Shown in pieces: positions 1-8,881 of a stretch of DNA of 64,000 bases. Origin of the DNA: Propionibacteriaceae bacterium P6A17 (GTDB taxonomy: Bacteria > Actinomycetota > Actinomycetes > Propionibacteriales > Propionibacteriaceae). Position 1 is the stretch's first letter; each line of letters opens with the position of its first letter. Under the pieces are notes generated by a model, which did no database searches, had not been told where the DNA came from, and was given only the letters and a program-made list of their open reading frames with translations. Both the position numbers and the translations under genes were made by a program. The DNA lies in contig JHVD01000002.1 in assembly GCA_000619965.1 (NCBI GenBank), positions 1 through 64,000 on the forward strand, in the 5' to 3' direction.

Positions 1-453
1 AAGCCCGATCAGGCCCCGAAGCCGGAGTTCCAGCCGATCACCTCGCAGGAGCAGCTCAACGCGCTCCTTGGCGACCGGTTGGCTCGCGAGCGCGCCAAGT
101 TCGCCGACTACGACGAGCTCAAGGCCAAGGCCACCAAGTTCGACGAGGCCGAGGCCAAGAACAAGTCCGAGCTCGAGAAGGCCACCGAGGCCAACACGAA
201 GCTGCAGGCCCAGCTCCAGCAGCTCCAGCTCGAGAATCTCCGCCACGAGGTCGTCGCCGCCAAGGGCCTCGACCCGGCCGCCGCCAAGCACCTCATCGGC
301 GCCAACCGCGAGGAGCTGGAGCAGTCGGCCGACGAGCTGGCGCAGCTGATCGGCGCCAAGCAGAGGCGAACGCCGGAACCCATCCCCCACTCGGGTGCCG
401 GCGACCCCCGCACCCACGGCAGTTCATGGGAGCGCGTCGTCAAGGGGCGCTGA
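1..453 (+). CDS. Phage scaffold-like protein (5' end outside window)
   Basis: The reading frame is open from the first base, so the true start lies upstream; 150 residues are visible. The visible part is highly charged, rich in Lys, Glu, Ala and Gln, and strongly coiled-coil in character from about residue 25 to 85 (heptads such as AKNKSELEKATEANTKLQAQ), followed by a more hydrophobic helix and a Pro/Gly-rich tail. This layout, directly before a major capsid gene, is typical of phage capsid scaffolding or minor structural proteins that chaperone HK97-type capsid assembly. I infer the role from composition and position; no catalytic motif is visible. It belongs to the remnant of an integrated element at the left edge. 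Confidence 0.6.
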   Translation, partial: KPDQAPKPEFQPITSQEQLNALLGDRLARERAKFADYDELKAKATKFDEAEAKNKSELEKATEANTKLQAQLQQLQLENLRHEVVAAKGLDPAAAKHLIGANREELEQSADELAQLIGAKQRRTPEPIPHSGAGDPRTHGSSWERVVKGR

Positions 454-495
454 GGTAGAATCGAGGCAGCAGATGGCTGCTACTCCTCTCGAGCG

Positions 496-561
496 GCAGG
501 CACCCACTAGCCCAGGCGGCGACGGGGTGCCTGCGGCACTTGAGGGGCCTGTACGTGCCGC
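496..561 (+). other. Two consecutive stem-loops in scaffold-capsid spacer
   Basis: The 183-nt gap between the scaffold-like and capsid genes holds a perfect 10-bp inverted repeat (496-505 with 525-534, GCAGGCACCC) and directly after it a 7-bp inverted repeat (533-539 with 555-561, GCGGCAC). They could shape a late-gene mRNA leader or partly terminate upstream transcription. An 11-bp direct repeat GCACCCACTAG occurs at 500-510 and again at 1483-1493, just after the capsid stop codon. Confidence 0.4.
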
Positions 562-636
562 AGCGCGGCACACCGTCACGGCTGGAAGCCCACGGACAGA
601 ACATCACCGTTCACCACCGTCTTGGAGGTTCCCACC

Positions 637-1481
637 ATGACCATGCTCACCAGTAACCAGAAGCCCATCACCGGCGACTTCGCCGCCGAACTCATCACCA
701 CGCCCGTGGCCACCGACTCGGTAGCCGCCCAGGTGTCCGCGCAGTGCAGCACGTCTCCGAGCACGCCGACACCTTCCGCGTTCCCGTGCTCACCGCCGAC
801 CCGACCGCGAGTTGGGTGGCCGAGGGGGATGAGATCACCCCGAGCGACCTCGCCACCACCGAGCTGTCGAGTCCCTTCTACAAGGTCGCGGGACTGTCGA
901 TCATCTCGTCCGAGCTGGCAGAGGACTCGTTGCCCGAGGCCGCCCAGCTCGTCGGTGCCGGGCTGGCACGCGACATCGCCAAGAAGATCGACGCCGCCTA
1001 CTTCGGCAAGTCCACCACACCCGAGCAGCCCAAGGGCATCGAAGACGTCGTAGGTGTCACCGCTGTCCAAGCGGGGACAGCGTGGGTCTCGCTCGACCCC
1101 TTCACCGAGGCGGCTTACAACGCCGAGGGTGTTGGTGCGACGCTGTCCGCGTTCGTCGCCAACCCCGCCGACGCGCTCACCCTCGCGAAGCTCAAGCAGC
1201 AGACGGGGTCCAACGTTCCGCTGCTCGGGGCCGACCCCACCAAGCCGACGCGGCGCACCTTGGGCGGCATTCCCCTGCTTGTCAGCGCTGCGGTCGAGGC
1301 AGGTACCGTCTGGGGTATCCCGAGCGGACAGACGATGCTTGCCATTCGGCGGGACGTGCGCCTTGAGCGAGATGCCTCGGTGTACTTCACCTCGGACCGC
1401 GTTGCCATCAAGGCAACGCTGCGGGTGACCTTCGTCTTCCCGCACGCGGCCGCCATCCAGAAGGTGACCATCTCCGCCTAG
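637..1481 (+). pseudogene. HK97-type major capsid protein, frameshifted
   Basis: The start at 637 is supported by a GGAGG Shine-Dalgarno sequence at 624-628. The first frame reads MTMLTSNQKPITGDFAAELI and keeps capsid-like sequence for about 35 codons (ending near AAQVSA). The capsid reading then continues in another frame from about 744 (QHVSEHADTFRVPVLTADPT) to the TAG at 1479-1481. The downstream part has features of HK97-fold coat proteins: the E-loop-like segment DPTASWVAEGDEITPSD, a long spine helix near PEAAQLVGAGLARDIAKKID, and a C-terminal AIRRDVRLERDASVYFTSDR segment. A one-base slip near 740-745 is enough to separate the halves. It could be a real inactivating mutation in a decaying element, a sequencing error, or less likely programmed frameshifting. 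No tail or connector genes follow. Confidence 0.75.
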
Positions 1482-1540
1482 AGCACCCACTAGGGCACCC
1501 CGCCCATCCGTAACGGCATAATGCCTAGCCAATGCGCCAA

Positions 1541-1570
1541 AGTTGTGAGGTTCAACTCCTCTCTCGCGCA
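1541..1570 (+). other. Probable attR: 3' fragment of tRNA-Leu
   Basis: The segment reads as the T-arm and 3' acceptor strand of a tRNA: GGTTCAACTCC (T-loop) and then CTCGCGCA (acceptor strand plus discriminator A), matching the 3' end I know for actinobacterial tRNA-Leu with a GCGCGAG 5' strand. No matching 5' half, D-arm or anticodon arm exists upstream. A displaced tRNA 3' end beside phage genes is the usual signature of an attR site left by a tyrosine integrase. The T-stem has one T-T mismatch at its base. Confidence 0.6.
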
Positions 1571-1579
1571 CGTCGACGG

Positions 1580-1621
1580 GACCCCCGCAGATACGGCACA
1601 GCGCCGAGTCTGCGGGGGGTC
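1580..1621 (+). terminator. Hairpin terminator behind the tRNA-Leu fragment
   Basis: A GACCCCCGCAGA arm at 1580-1591 pairs with TCTGCGGGGGGTC at 1609-1621 (one bulged G). There is no T-run, as is common in very high-GC genomes. It is probably the native terminator of the tRNA-Leu gene that the element split. Confidence 0.6.
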
Positions 1622-1651
1622 TTGGCATCCGGGCGGGTCGTCACCTGCAAG

Positions 1652-1675
1652 TTTTGGTTGGTCTACCCACCAAAA
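1652..1675. repeat. Imperfect inverted repeat
   Basis: TTTTGGT pairs with ACCAAAA around a GG/CC pair and a TCTA loop, with one internal T-C mismatch. The AT content is unlike its surroundings. A second small hairpin (GTGAG/CTCAC) follows near 1684-1698. The role is unknown. Together with the attR, terminator and tandem repeat this accounts for most of the gene-free stretch 1482-1920. Confidence 0.4.
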
Positions 1676-1740
1676 TTGGCTAGTGAGTCGCCACTCACCA
1701 ACAACCTCGCCTCCGGGCGGCCGTCGGCCCCGCGGCGCCG

Positions 1741-1871
1741 GGGGTTGCCGGGCCGCGAGGCCGGACCGCGACGCAGGGGGTTGCCGGGCCGCGAGGACGG
1801 GCCGCGGCGCCGGGGGATGCCGGGTCGTGACGCAGGGGATGCCGGGCCGCGAGGCCGGACCGCGAGGCCGG
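1741..1871. repeat. 36-nt GC-rich tandem repeat, about 3.6 copies
   Basis: Units start at 1741, 1777, 1813 (shortened to 23 nt) and 1836. Each begins GGGG(T/A)TGCCGGG and continues with CCGCGAGG and GACCGCG-type words. The copies are contiguous, with no unique spacers, so this is not CRISPR. It lies between the tRNA-Leu terminator and the FetB-like gene. Confidence 0.7.
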
Positions 1872-1908
1872 GGCCCCGTCCGGCCGCAGGGTTGTCGTCG
1901 GGTGGGCA

Positions 1909-1914
1909 TAGACT
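1909..1914 (+). promoter_or_regulatory. -10 box, leaderless start of FetB-like gene
   Basis: TAGACT ends 6 nt before the GTG start at 1921, so transcription would begin at or next to the start codon. No Shine-Dalgarno sequence is present. Confidence 0.5.
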
Positions 1915-1920
1915 CGGCGC

Positions 1921-2688
1921 GTGGACTATTCGCCGTGGCACCTGCTTCAGATCGCTGGCGGGATCGCCGTCCTGGTGGGCGCGACGACGGCGATCCTGCA
2001 CGCGCACGGGGTGCGCGTCGGGTGGCGGCCGGCGGTGGCGATCGCGCGGGCGATCGTCCAGTTGGCGGCGGTGTCGGTGCTGCTCTCGGCGACGTTGCGG
2101 TGGCCGGCGCTGATCGTCGTGTTCCTTGCCTTGATGTTCTCGACGGCCACCTTCACCGGCGCCAGGCGTGCGTCGGGGCTCCCCGGTGGCAGGCGAGCTG
2201 CGGCGCTGGCGATCATCGCGGGAGGCGCGACGGCCACCTCGCTGGCCCTGGTGCTCGGCTTGGTGGGGCTCGACGTGCAGCAGGTCATCGCCATCGCGGG
2301 CATCACGATCGGCAACGCGATGAGCTCCTCCACCCTCACCGCGCGCAAGTATCTGGCGTCGGCGCGCGCCGGCATGGGGGAGATCGAGGGGATGCTCGCC
2401 CTCGGCGCGACGCCGAGTCAGGCGACGGCCCGCATCCGCCGCGACGCGGTCCGGGAGGCGCTGATCCCGACGATGGACCAGACCCGCAACACCGGGCTCG
2501 TCACCCTGCCGGGGGCCTTCGTCGGCGCCCTGTTCGGCGGCCTCAGCCCCGTCGGGGCGGGCATCTTCCAGGTGACGGTGCTGGCGTCGGTGATGCTGTC
2601 CCAGGCGGTGACGGCGACGATCCTGTCGACGATGGTGGGCAGAAGCCCCGTGCTGCCGGCGCCGGAAACCACCCCGACGCCGGCCTGA
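1921..2688 (+). CDS. fetB: FetB/YbbM-like ABC transporter permease (UPF0014)
   Basis: This 255-residue, multi-spanning membrane protein has the length and signature of the UPF0014/FetB family. The family core is seen around residues 157-210: EGMLALGATPSQATARIRRD, then ALIPTMDQTRNTGLVTLPGA and VGALFGG. Members form the membrane part of FetAB, an ABC exporter linked to iron homeostasis and oxidative-stress resistance in E. coli. The GTG start at 1921 fits a leaderless transcript and places the first membrane helix directly after the start. The usual ATPase partner FetA is not adjacent on either side; upstream is the attR/repeat region and downstream an MFS gene in the opposite direction. The family assignment is firm; the substrate is inferred. 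Confidence 0.85.
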   Translation: MDYSPWHLLQIAGGIAVLVGATTAILHAHGVRVGWRPAVAIARAIVQLAAVSVLLSATLRWPALIVVFLALMFSTATFTGARRASGLPGGRRAAALAIIAGGATATSLALVLGLVGLDVQQVIAIAGITIGNAMSSSTLTARKYLASARAGMGEIEGMLALGATPSQATARIRRDAVREALIPTMDQTRNTGLVTLPGAFVGALFGGLSPVGAGIFQVTVLASVMLSQAVTATILSTMVGRSPVLPAPETTPTPA

Positions 2689-2701
2689 CGGGCGTCGCGG
2701 C

Positions 2702-4060
2702 TCAGCGCTCCTCGAGGGCCTTGCCGACGTTGTCGGGCAGGAACATGCCGGCCACCATCGCCAGAGCGAACATCGTCCCGAACACCGTGAACAGCACGCC
2801 CAGCCCGAGCGGAGCGATCATCGGCACGACGATTGGTGCCAGCATCGCCGCGATCCGGCCGAACGACGTCGCCGCACCCGCTCCGGAGGCGCGGCCGGTC
2901 GTCGGGTACACCTCCGGCGTGATGGCGTAGAGCGCGCCCCAGGCGCCGAGGTTGAAGAAGCTCAGCAGGCAGCCGAAGAACATGGCCACCGCGTACTGCC
3001 AGCCGGCCGAGCCGGGGGAGATGGCCTCCGAGATGTGCCCGGCCAGCCCGAACCCCACGGCCGACAGCGCCGATCCGCCGAGGAACGATACCAGCGTCGC
3101 GCGCCGTCCCCACACCTCGATGAGGATGGCCGCGACGAAGTAGCCCGGCAACTGCGCGAGCGTCATGTACAAGGTGAACTCGAAGCTCTTCACCATCGTC
3201 AGGCCGTTGGAGTGCAGCAGGGTGGGGATCCAGATGAAGGCGCCGTAGTAGGAGAAGTTCACGCCGAACCACACGAGCCACAGCGCGATCGTCCGCCGCC
3301 GGAAGCGCGCCCCAAACAGCTCCGACATGGGCGTGCGCTCCAGCTTCTCGTGCACGCTGTCGACGGGCTCCGCAGGCGGCGTGACCCCCGCGGCCCGCTC
3401 CCATTCGGCAACGACGCGCTCGGCCTCGTCGTGGCGTCCCTTCGATTCCAGGAAGCGCACGGACTCCGGCAAGTGGAGGCGCACCACCATCGACCAGAGC
3501 GCGGGCAGCATCCCGAGCGCGAGCGCCCAGCGCCAGCCGTTGGCCAGCGGCACCACGAAGTAGCCGATCAGTGCCGCACCAAGCCAGCCGACGGCCCAGA
3601 ATGACTCGAGCGCGACGACGACCCGCCCGCGGATCCGCTTCGGCGCGAACTCGCTGACCAGCGTCGACGCCACCGGCAGCTCGCCGCCGAGGCCGAGGCC
3701 GACGATGAAGCGCAGCACGATGAGGGTGGCGAGCCCGCCCGAGAGCGCCGAGAGGCCCGTGGCGAGGCCGTAGACGAGCAGGGTGAGGGAAAACACCTGA
3801 CGGCGGCCGATTCGGTCGGCGAGCAGGCCAGCCACCGAGGCGCCGATGGCCATGCCGACGAAGCCGACTGAGGCGAGCGCGGACTGCCCGACGGGCGTGA
3901 GGCCCCACTCCTTGGTGAGGGCGAGCATGATGAACGAGATGAGGCCGACGTCCATCGCGTCGAGGGCCCAGCCCACCCCGGAGCCGAACAACAGCTTGTT
4001 GTGCTTGGCGGAGTAGGGCAGAGCGTCGAGGCGTTCAGTACGGGTACGCGTGTGTTGCAC
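2702..4060 (-). CDS. MFS transporter, metabolite:H+ symporter type
   Basis: This 452-residue major facilitator has about 12 membrane helices. The loop 2-3 signature LLADRIGRRQVF sits near residue 80, and PKRIRGRVVVALES, a sugar-porter-like loop 4-5 segment, near 140. The layout resembles the SV2/YceI/NiaP branch that carries small organic acids, nicotinate or sugars. A hydrophilic central loop follows helix 6 (about residues 200-245). The start is GTG at 4060, preceded by TAGGAT with 6 nt between, consistent with a leaderless transcript. It converges on the FetB-like gene and diverges from the aldolase-like gene. The sequence does not define the substrate. Confidence 0.85.
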   Translation of the reverse strand: MQHTRTRTERLDALPYSAKHNKLLFGSGVGWALDAMDVGLISFIMLALTKEWGLTPVGQSALASVGFVGMAIGASVAGLLADRIGRRQVFSLTLLVYGLATGLSALSGGLATLIVLRFIVGLGLGGELPVASTLVSEFAPKRIRGRVVVALESFWAVGWLGAALIGYFVVPLANGWRWALALGMLPALWSMVVRLHLPESVRFLESKGRHDEAERVVAEWERAAGVTPPAEPVDSVHEKLERTPMSELFGARFRRRTIALWLVWFGVNFSYYGAFIWIPTLLHSNGLTMVKSFEFTLYMTLAQLPGYFVAAILIEVWGRRATLVSFLGGSALSAVGFGLAGHISEAISPGSAGWQYAVAMFFGCLLSFFNLGAWGALYAITPEVYPTTGRASGAGAATSFGRIAAMLAPIVVPMIAPLGLGVLFTVFGTMFALAMVAGMFLPDNVGKALEER

Positions 4061-4066
4061 CCCCGC

Positions 4067-4072
4067 ATCCTA
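4067..4072 (-). promoter_or_regulatory. -10 box of the MFS gene (leaderless)
   Basis: On the minus strand TAGGAT ends 6 nt before the GTG start at 4060. Confidence 0.5.
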
Positions 4073-4148
4073 TGGAAAAGCCCCCGACGTGGCATCCCGG
4101 TCCGCAAGGTGGCCTCGGGTCGCTGCCCCGCGGGTGGGCGGGGCCGGG

Positions 4149-4154
4149 CAGAAT
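4149..4154 (+). promoter_or_regulatory. -10 box of the aldolase-like gene (leaderless)
   Basis: CAGAAT ends 7 nt before the ATG at 4162, which favours 4162 over the in-frame ATG at 4153 as the start. Confidence 0.4.
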
Positions 4155-4161
4155 GAGCCCC

Positions 4162-4782
4162 ATGAGCGTTCCTTCCGGCATCATCGTCCGCCTGCCCGCC
4201 GCTGACCTCGAAGACCTCGTGGGCATCGTCGAGGTGCTCGTCCAGGAGCGGCTCACCGTGTTTGCGGCGCCGGAGGCGCTGCTCGATCCGCTGCGGCAGA
4301 TGTTCGGTGCCCGCGCGCTCTTCGGGGCGCACTCGGTGGCAGACGCCGACGGGCTGCGCGCGGCCCGCGCGGGGGGTGCGGAGTTCGTGCTCGCCGACGC
4401 GGTGGACGACGAGATGGTGCGGATCGCCGCAGACGAAGCGTCGACGCTGTTCGCGCCCGCACTGACGCCGACAGAGGTTCGGCGCGTGCTGGAGCTTGGG
4501 GTGGCCGGGGCCATGCTGTGGCCGGCGGACATCGTCGGGCATGTGATGGCCGGGCATCTCGCGCGCGCGGGCCTCGTCGAGCGGGTGGTGCCGTCGGGTG
4601 GGGTCGGCGCGTTCGCCGCGGGCGAGTGGCTGAAGCACGGTGCCCCGGCGGCGTGCGTCGACGACACCCTGCTCGGGGACGCGGCCTCGGGCGGCGACCT
4701 CGGTCAGCTCCGGAGCCGCTGCGCGTCCTTCCGCAAGGCCATGCAGCAGGCCGTCGCCCACCGCGGCGGCGTGGAGGACTGA
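4162..4782 (+). CDS. KDPG/KHG aldolase-like TIM-barrel protein lacking the Schiff-base lysine
   Basis: This 206-residue protein follows the fold of 2-keto-3-deoxy-6-phosphogluconate aldolase: an ADADGLRAARAGGAEFVLAD segment (about 60-79), FAPALTPTEVRRVLELG (about 97-113) and a WPADIVG segment at 120-126 equivalent to the family's KxFPA motif. In active enzymes the Schiff-base lysine lies three residues before that proline; here the position (118) is methionine. The N-terminal Glu/Arg-Thr active-site segment is also not recognisable. It therefore looks like a non-catalytic or altered-function homologue. Start 4162 is chosen from the -10 box spacing; ATG 4153 is the alternative. It is divergent from the MFS gene, and its function is unknown. 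Confidence 0.75.
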   Translation: MSVPSGIIVRLPAADLEDLVGIVEVLVQERLTVFAAPEALLDPLRQMFGARALFGAHSVADADGLRAARAGGAEFVLADAVDDEMVRIAADEASTLFAPALTPTEVRRVLELGVAGAMLWPADIVGHVMAGHLARAGLVERVVPSGGVGAFAAGEWLKHGAPAACVDDTLLGDAASGGDLGQLRSRCASFRKAMQQAVAHRGGVED

Positions 4783-4792
4783 CCCCCGACGA

Positions 4793-5938
4793 TCAAGGCG
4801 CGGCTCGTCGCGGCGGGGGAGTGGGCGACGACGGCCCGGTCCCGTCGTCGGGGTGCGGGTAGTCGTCGGGGAGGGGGTCCTCGTCGAGGAAGTCGAGCGA
4901 CTCCACCTCGGCTCCGGCCTCGCCGGCGAGGGCCCCGTCGGAGCGTTGCGCGAGCCACCAGATGCCCGCGCCGGAGGCGCCGACGATGACCGTCAGCCCG
5001 AGCACGATCAGGACGATCTGCGTGATGGCCCCGTCGAAGAGGCCCCTCGGCCGGTCGGCGGTGGATCCCCCGACGACTTCGCTCGGCTCGTTGGCGGAGA
5101 CGGTGGTCGTCGCCTCCGCGGAGGCCTGCGCGGTCGGCGACGGCGACGGGGTGGGGCTCTCGGTGGCGCTGTCGCGGAATCGGACGGCCAACTCGACGGC
5201 GGCCTCGGACACCGGGTAGCCGGGGGCGCCCGTGAAGACGACGCGCAGCTTCACCGGGTCGCGTTGGTCGATCGGCACCTCGAACAGCGTGCTGAACTGG
5301 CCCTTGGCGTCGGTGAGCACGTAGGCGTCGGTGATCTCGCCGGCGGCGTCGTGCAACTCGATGCCCGCATCGGAGACGGCGACGCCGGCGGCGGTGAGCA
5401 GCGTGCCGGAGATGGTGACGACGTCCCCGTTGGAGGGGGAGGGCTTGTCTGCGGTGGCGGCGAGCCGGGTGCCCTGGGCCGCGCTGGGCTGGGTCTGGGC
5501 GGGCGCCTGCTCGGCGGGGGCGGCGGCCGGCGGCTCGGCGGAGGGCTGACGGGGCGCGTCCTGCGTCGGCTGCGAGATGGCGAGGACCACCCCGGTCTCC
5601 GTCGCCTCGGCGCTGCCTCTGCCGTGGAAGCGCACGACGAACCGGTGCTGGCCCGTGCGCAGGTCGGCCGGGATGTCGAATCCCATGTGGAAGGACCCGT
5701 TGCCGCGGGTGGTGGCTCCCGCCACCAGGCGGTCGCCGATGAGGCCCTGGACGGTGGCCTGCCGGACCGGCTTGCCGCCCGAGGTGAGGCGGCCGTCGAC
5801 GCTCACGTGCAGTGACGAGTCCATGGACACGTCGATGGACAGCGACGACCCGTCGGCGTGGGCGGGTGGGGCCAGCAGGGAGAGGCACATCGCGAGGAAT
5901 GCGACGACCCACCCTGCGCGGGCAAGGGCGCGACCCAT
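4793..5938 (-). CDS. Secreted, membrane-anchored protein with Ig-like domains
   Basis: This 381-residue protein begins with a Sec signal peptide (hydrophobic core about residues 8-25, likely cleavage after AHA). Two beta-sandwich-like repeats follow, around 30-120 and 160-255, the second resembling bacterial Ig/carboxypeptidase-regulatory-like modules (DVVTISGTLLTAAGVAVSDA). They are separated by a Pro/Ala/Gln linker. A Ser/Thr/Pro linker near 260-280 precedes a C-terminal transmembrane helix (about 305-330) and an acidic cytoplasmic tail. A strong GGAGG ribosome binding site lies just upstream of the ATG at 5938. It is divergent from another surface protein (6106-7167). No enzymatic motif is seen; a cell-envelope adhesion or structural role is inference. 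Confidence 0.75.
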   Translation of the reverse strand: MGRALARAGWVVAFLAMCLSLLAPPAHADGSSLSIDVSMDSSLHVSVDGRLTSGGKPVRQATVQGLIGDRLVAGATTRGNGSFHMGFDIPADLRTGQHRFVVRFHGRGSAEATETGVVLAISQPTQDAPRQPSAEPPAAAPAEQAPAQTQPSAAQGTRLAATADKPSPSNGDVVTISGTLLTAAGVAVSDAGIELHDAAGEITDAYVLTDAKGQFSTLFEVPIDQRDPVKLRVVFTGAPGYPVSEAAVELAVRFRDSATESPTPSPSPTAQASAEATTTVSANEPSEVVGGSTADRPRGLFDGAITQIVLIVLGLTVIVGASGAGIWWLAQRSDGALAGEAGAEVESLDFLDEDPLPDDYPHPDDGTGPSSPTPPPRRAAP

Positions 5939-6013
5939 CCAGTGGACCTCCTTCGCGCGAGGGCATTGTCAAGTTGGTCGATTGTCTCAGTCGGACTCTA
6001 GCGGCTCGCACAC

Positions 6014-6042
6014 TTGTCTCGAATCCAAACTTCCTGAATAAT
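6014..6042 (+). promoter_or_regulatory. Promoter of the SH3b/M15-like protein gene
   Basis: A -35 box TTGTCT (6014-6019) and a -10 box AATAAT (6037-6042) are separated by 17 bp in an unusually AT-rich stretch of the divergent intergenic region. Confidence 0.55.
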
Positions 6043-6061
6043 ATCTGAGAGAATCTCAGAT
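6043..6061. promoter_or_regulatory. Palindromic operator candidate overlapping the transcription start
   Basis: Perfect 8-bp arms ATCTGAGA and TCTCAGAT are separated by GAA. The site begins directly after the -10 box and covers the expected +1, the classic position for a repressor site. Confidence 0.55.
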
Positions 6062-6105
6062 TGATGGCGAGGACTGGTCGCGCCGATCCCAACCCTGGAG
6101 GACAC

Positions 6106-7167
6106 ATGCAGCACCGCCCCAAGCGTGCACTGGAGGAGCCGGAGCTCGTCGTCGCGCCTTCCCCCGGCAGCCGGACGACGCGCACCCGCGCCCTCAGCGT
6201 CGGCGCGGCGCTGCTCACCGTCGCGGGGCTCGTCGGCACCATGGTCGTCGGCAGTGCGGTCGACGGCGCCACCCCCGTGACCGACCCCACCGGCATCGCC
6301 GTCCCCGCGGTCCGAGACGAGGACACCAGCCGCAGCCGCAGCCGGGCCCCGCTCGCGAGCCCCTCTGCCACGGCGTCCGCCGCAGCGTCCGCGACGCCCT
6401 CCCCGACGGTCAGCCCCACCCCGAGCGCCACCCCCAGCGCGTCGTCGGCGCCGTCCCCTTCCCCCAGCGCCTCCGCCTCGGCCTCCGCCAAGGCGAGCAG
6501 CAGCGCAACGCCCACCGCGTCGACTCCGTCGATCCCCGAGCTGGGCAAGGTGGTCGGCCAACGGTGGACAACGACGTCGGTCAACGTCCGCAAGGGCCCG
6601 GGTACGACGTTCGGCGTCCTCCGCTCGGTGAGCTCCGGGCGCGAGCTCACCATCACCAACGTGCTCGTCGACGACCGCTGGCGCCAGGTGCGCCTCGGCG
6701 AGCAGACGGGCTTCGTCGCCGCCAAATACCTCACCGACGAGCGCCCCGAGCCCGAGGCGACGGCGGAGGACGGCGAAACCGCGGAGGCCTCGTCCGAGGG
6801 TGGCATCTCCACCGAGTCCTGCAAGCGCGCCGCCAGCGTCGAGCGCGGCCTCACCGCGCGCACCGTGCGGGTGCTGCGTGCCATCTGCAACGAGTTCCCC
6901 AACGTCTCCAGCTACGGCGGCTACCGCGCCGACGCCGGCTCGTACCACAACTCGGGCCGCGCCATCGACGTCATGATCTCCGGTGAGGCCGGCTGGGAGA
7001 TCGCCCGCTGGCTGCGCGCCAACGCCAACGAGCTCGGCGTCATCGAAGTGATCTACGCGCAGAAGATCTGGACCACCCAGCGCTCGGGCGACGGCTGGCG
7101 GTCCATGTCGGACCGCGGCAGCGCCACCGCCAACCACTACGACCACGTGCACGTCAGCGTCCGCTGA
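6106..7167 (+). CDS. Cell-wall protein: membrane anchor, SH3b domain, M15-like peptidase domain
   Basis: This 353-residue protein has a start fixed by GGAGG at 6097-6101 before ATG 6106. A short cytoplasmic N-terminus precedes one membrane helix (about 33-55), then a long Ser/Pro/Ala/Thr-rich wall-spanning linker (about 80-145). A bacterial SH3 domain follows (about 150-205, with VNVRKGPGTTFGVL). The C-terminal domain carries SYHNSGRAIDVM and a closing HYDHVHVSV, the H-x-D and HxH zinc-ligand pattern of M15/VanY-type (ARB_07466-like) peptidases. This suggests binding and perhaps trimming of peptidoglycan peptides outside the cell. The gene is divergent from another envelope protein and likely controlled by the palindrome at 6043-6061. 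The catalytic role is inferred from the metal-ligand pattern. Confidence 0.75.
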   Translation: MQHRPKRALEEPELVVAPSPGSRTTRTRALSVGAALLTVAGLVGTMVVGSAVDGATPVTDPTGIAVPAVRDEDTSRSRSRAPLASPSATASAAASATPSPTVSPTPSATPSASSAPSPSPSASASASAKASSSATPTASTPSIPELGKVVGQRWTTTSVNVRKGPGTTFGVLRSVSSGRELTITNVLVDDRWRQVRLGEQTGFVAAKYLTDERPEPEATAEDGETAEASSEGGISTESCKRAASVERGLTARTVRVLRAICNEFPNVSSYGGYRADAGSYHNSGRAIDVMISGEAGWEIARWLRANANELGVIEVIYAQKIWTTQRSGDGWRSMSDRGSATANHYDHVHVSVR

Positions 7168-7188
7168 TCCATTCGCGGTTCGGCTGGC

Positions 7189-7194
7189 TAGGCT
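7189..7194 (+). promoter_or_regulatory. -10 box of pgi (leaderless)
   Basis: TAGGCT ends 6 nt before the ATG at 7201. Confidence 0.55.
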
Positions 7195-7200
7195 TGGGGC

Positions 7201-8874
<1,674 letters not shown>

Positions 8875-8881
8875 GCCCCGC

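Noticed and set aside
637-1481. Encapsulin nanocompartment gene rather than phage capsid
   Set aside because: A scaffold-like gene precedes it, an att site follows, and no cargo enzyme gene is adjacent.
1741-1871. CRISPR array
   Set aside because: The repeats are contiguous with no spacers and no cas genes are near.
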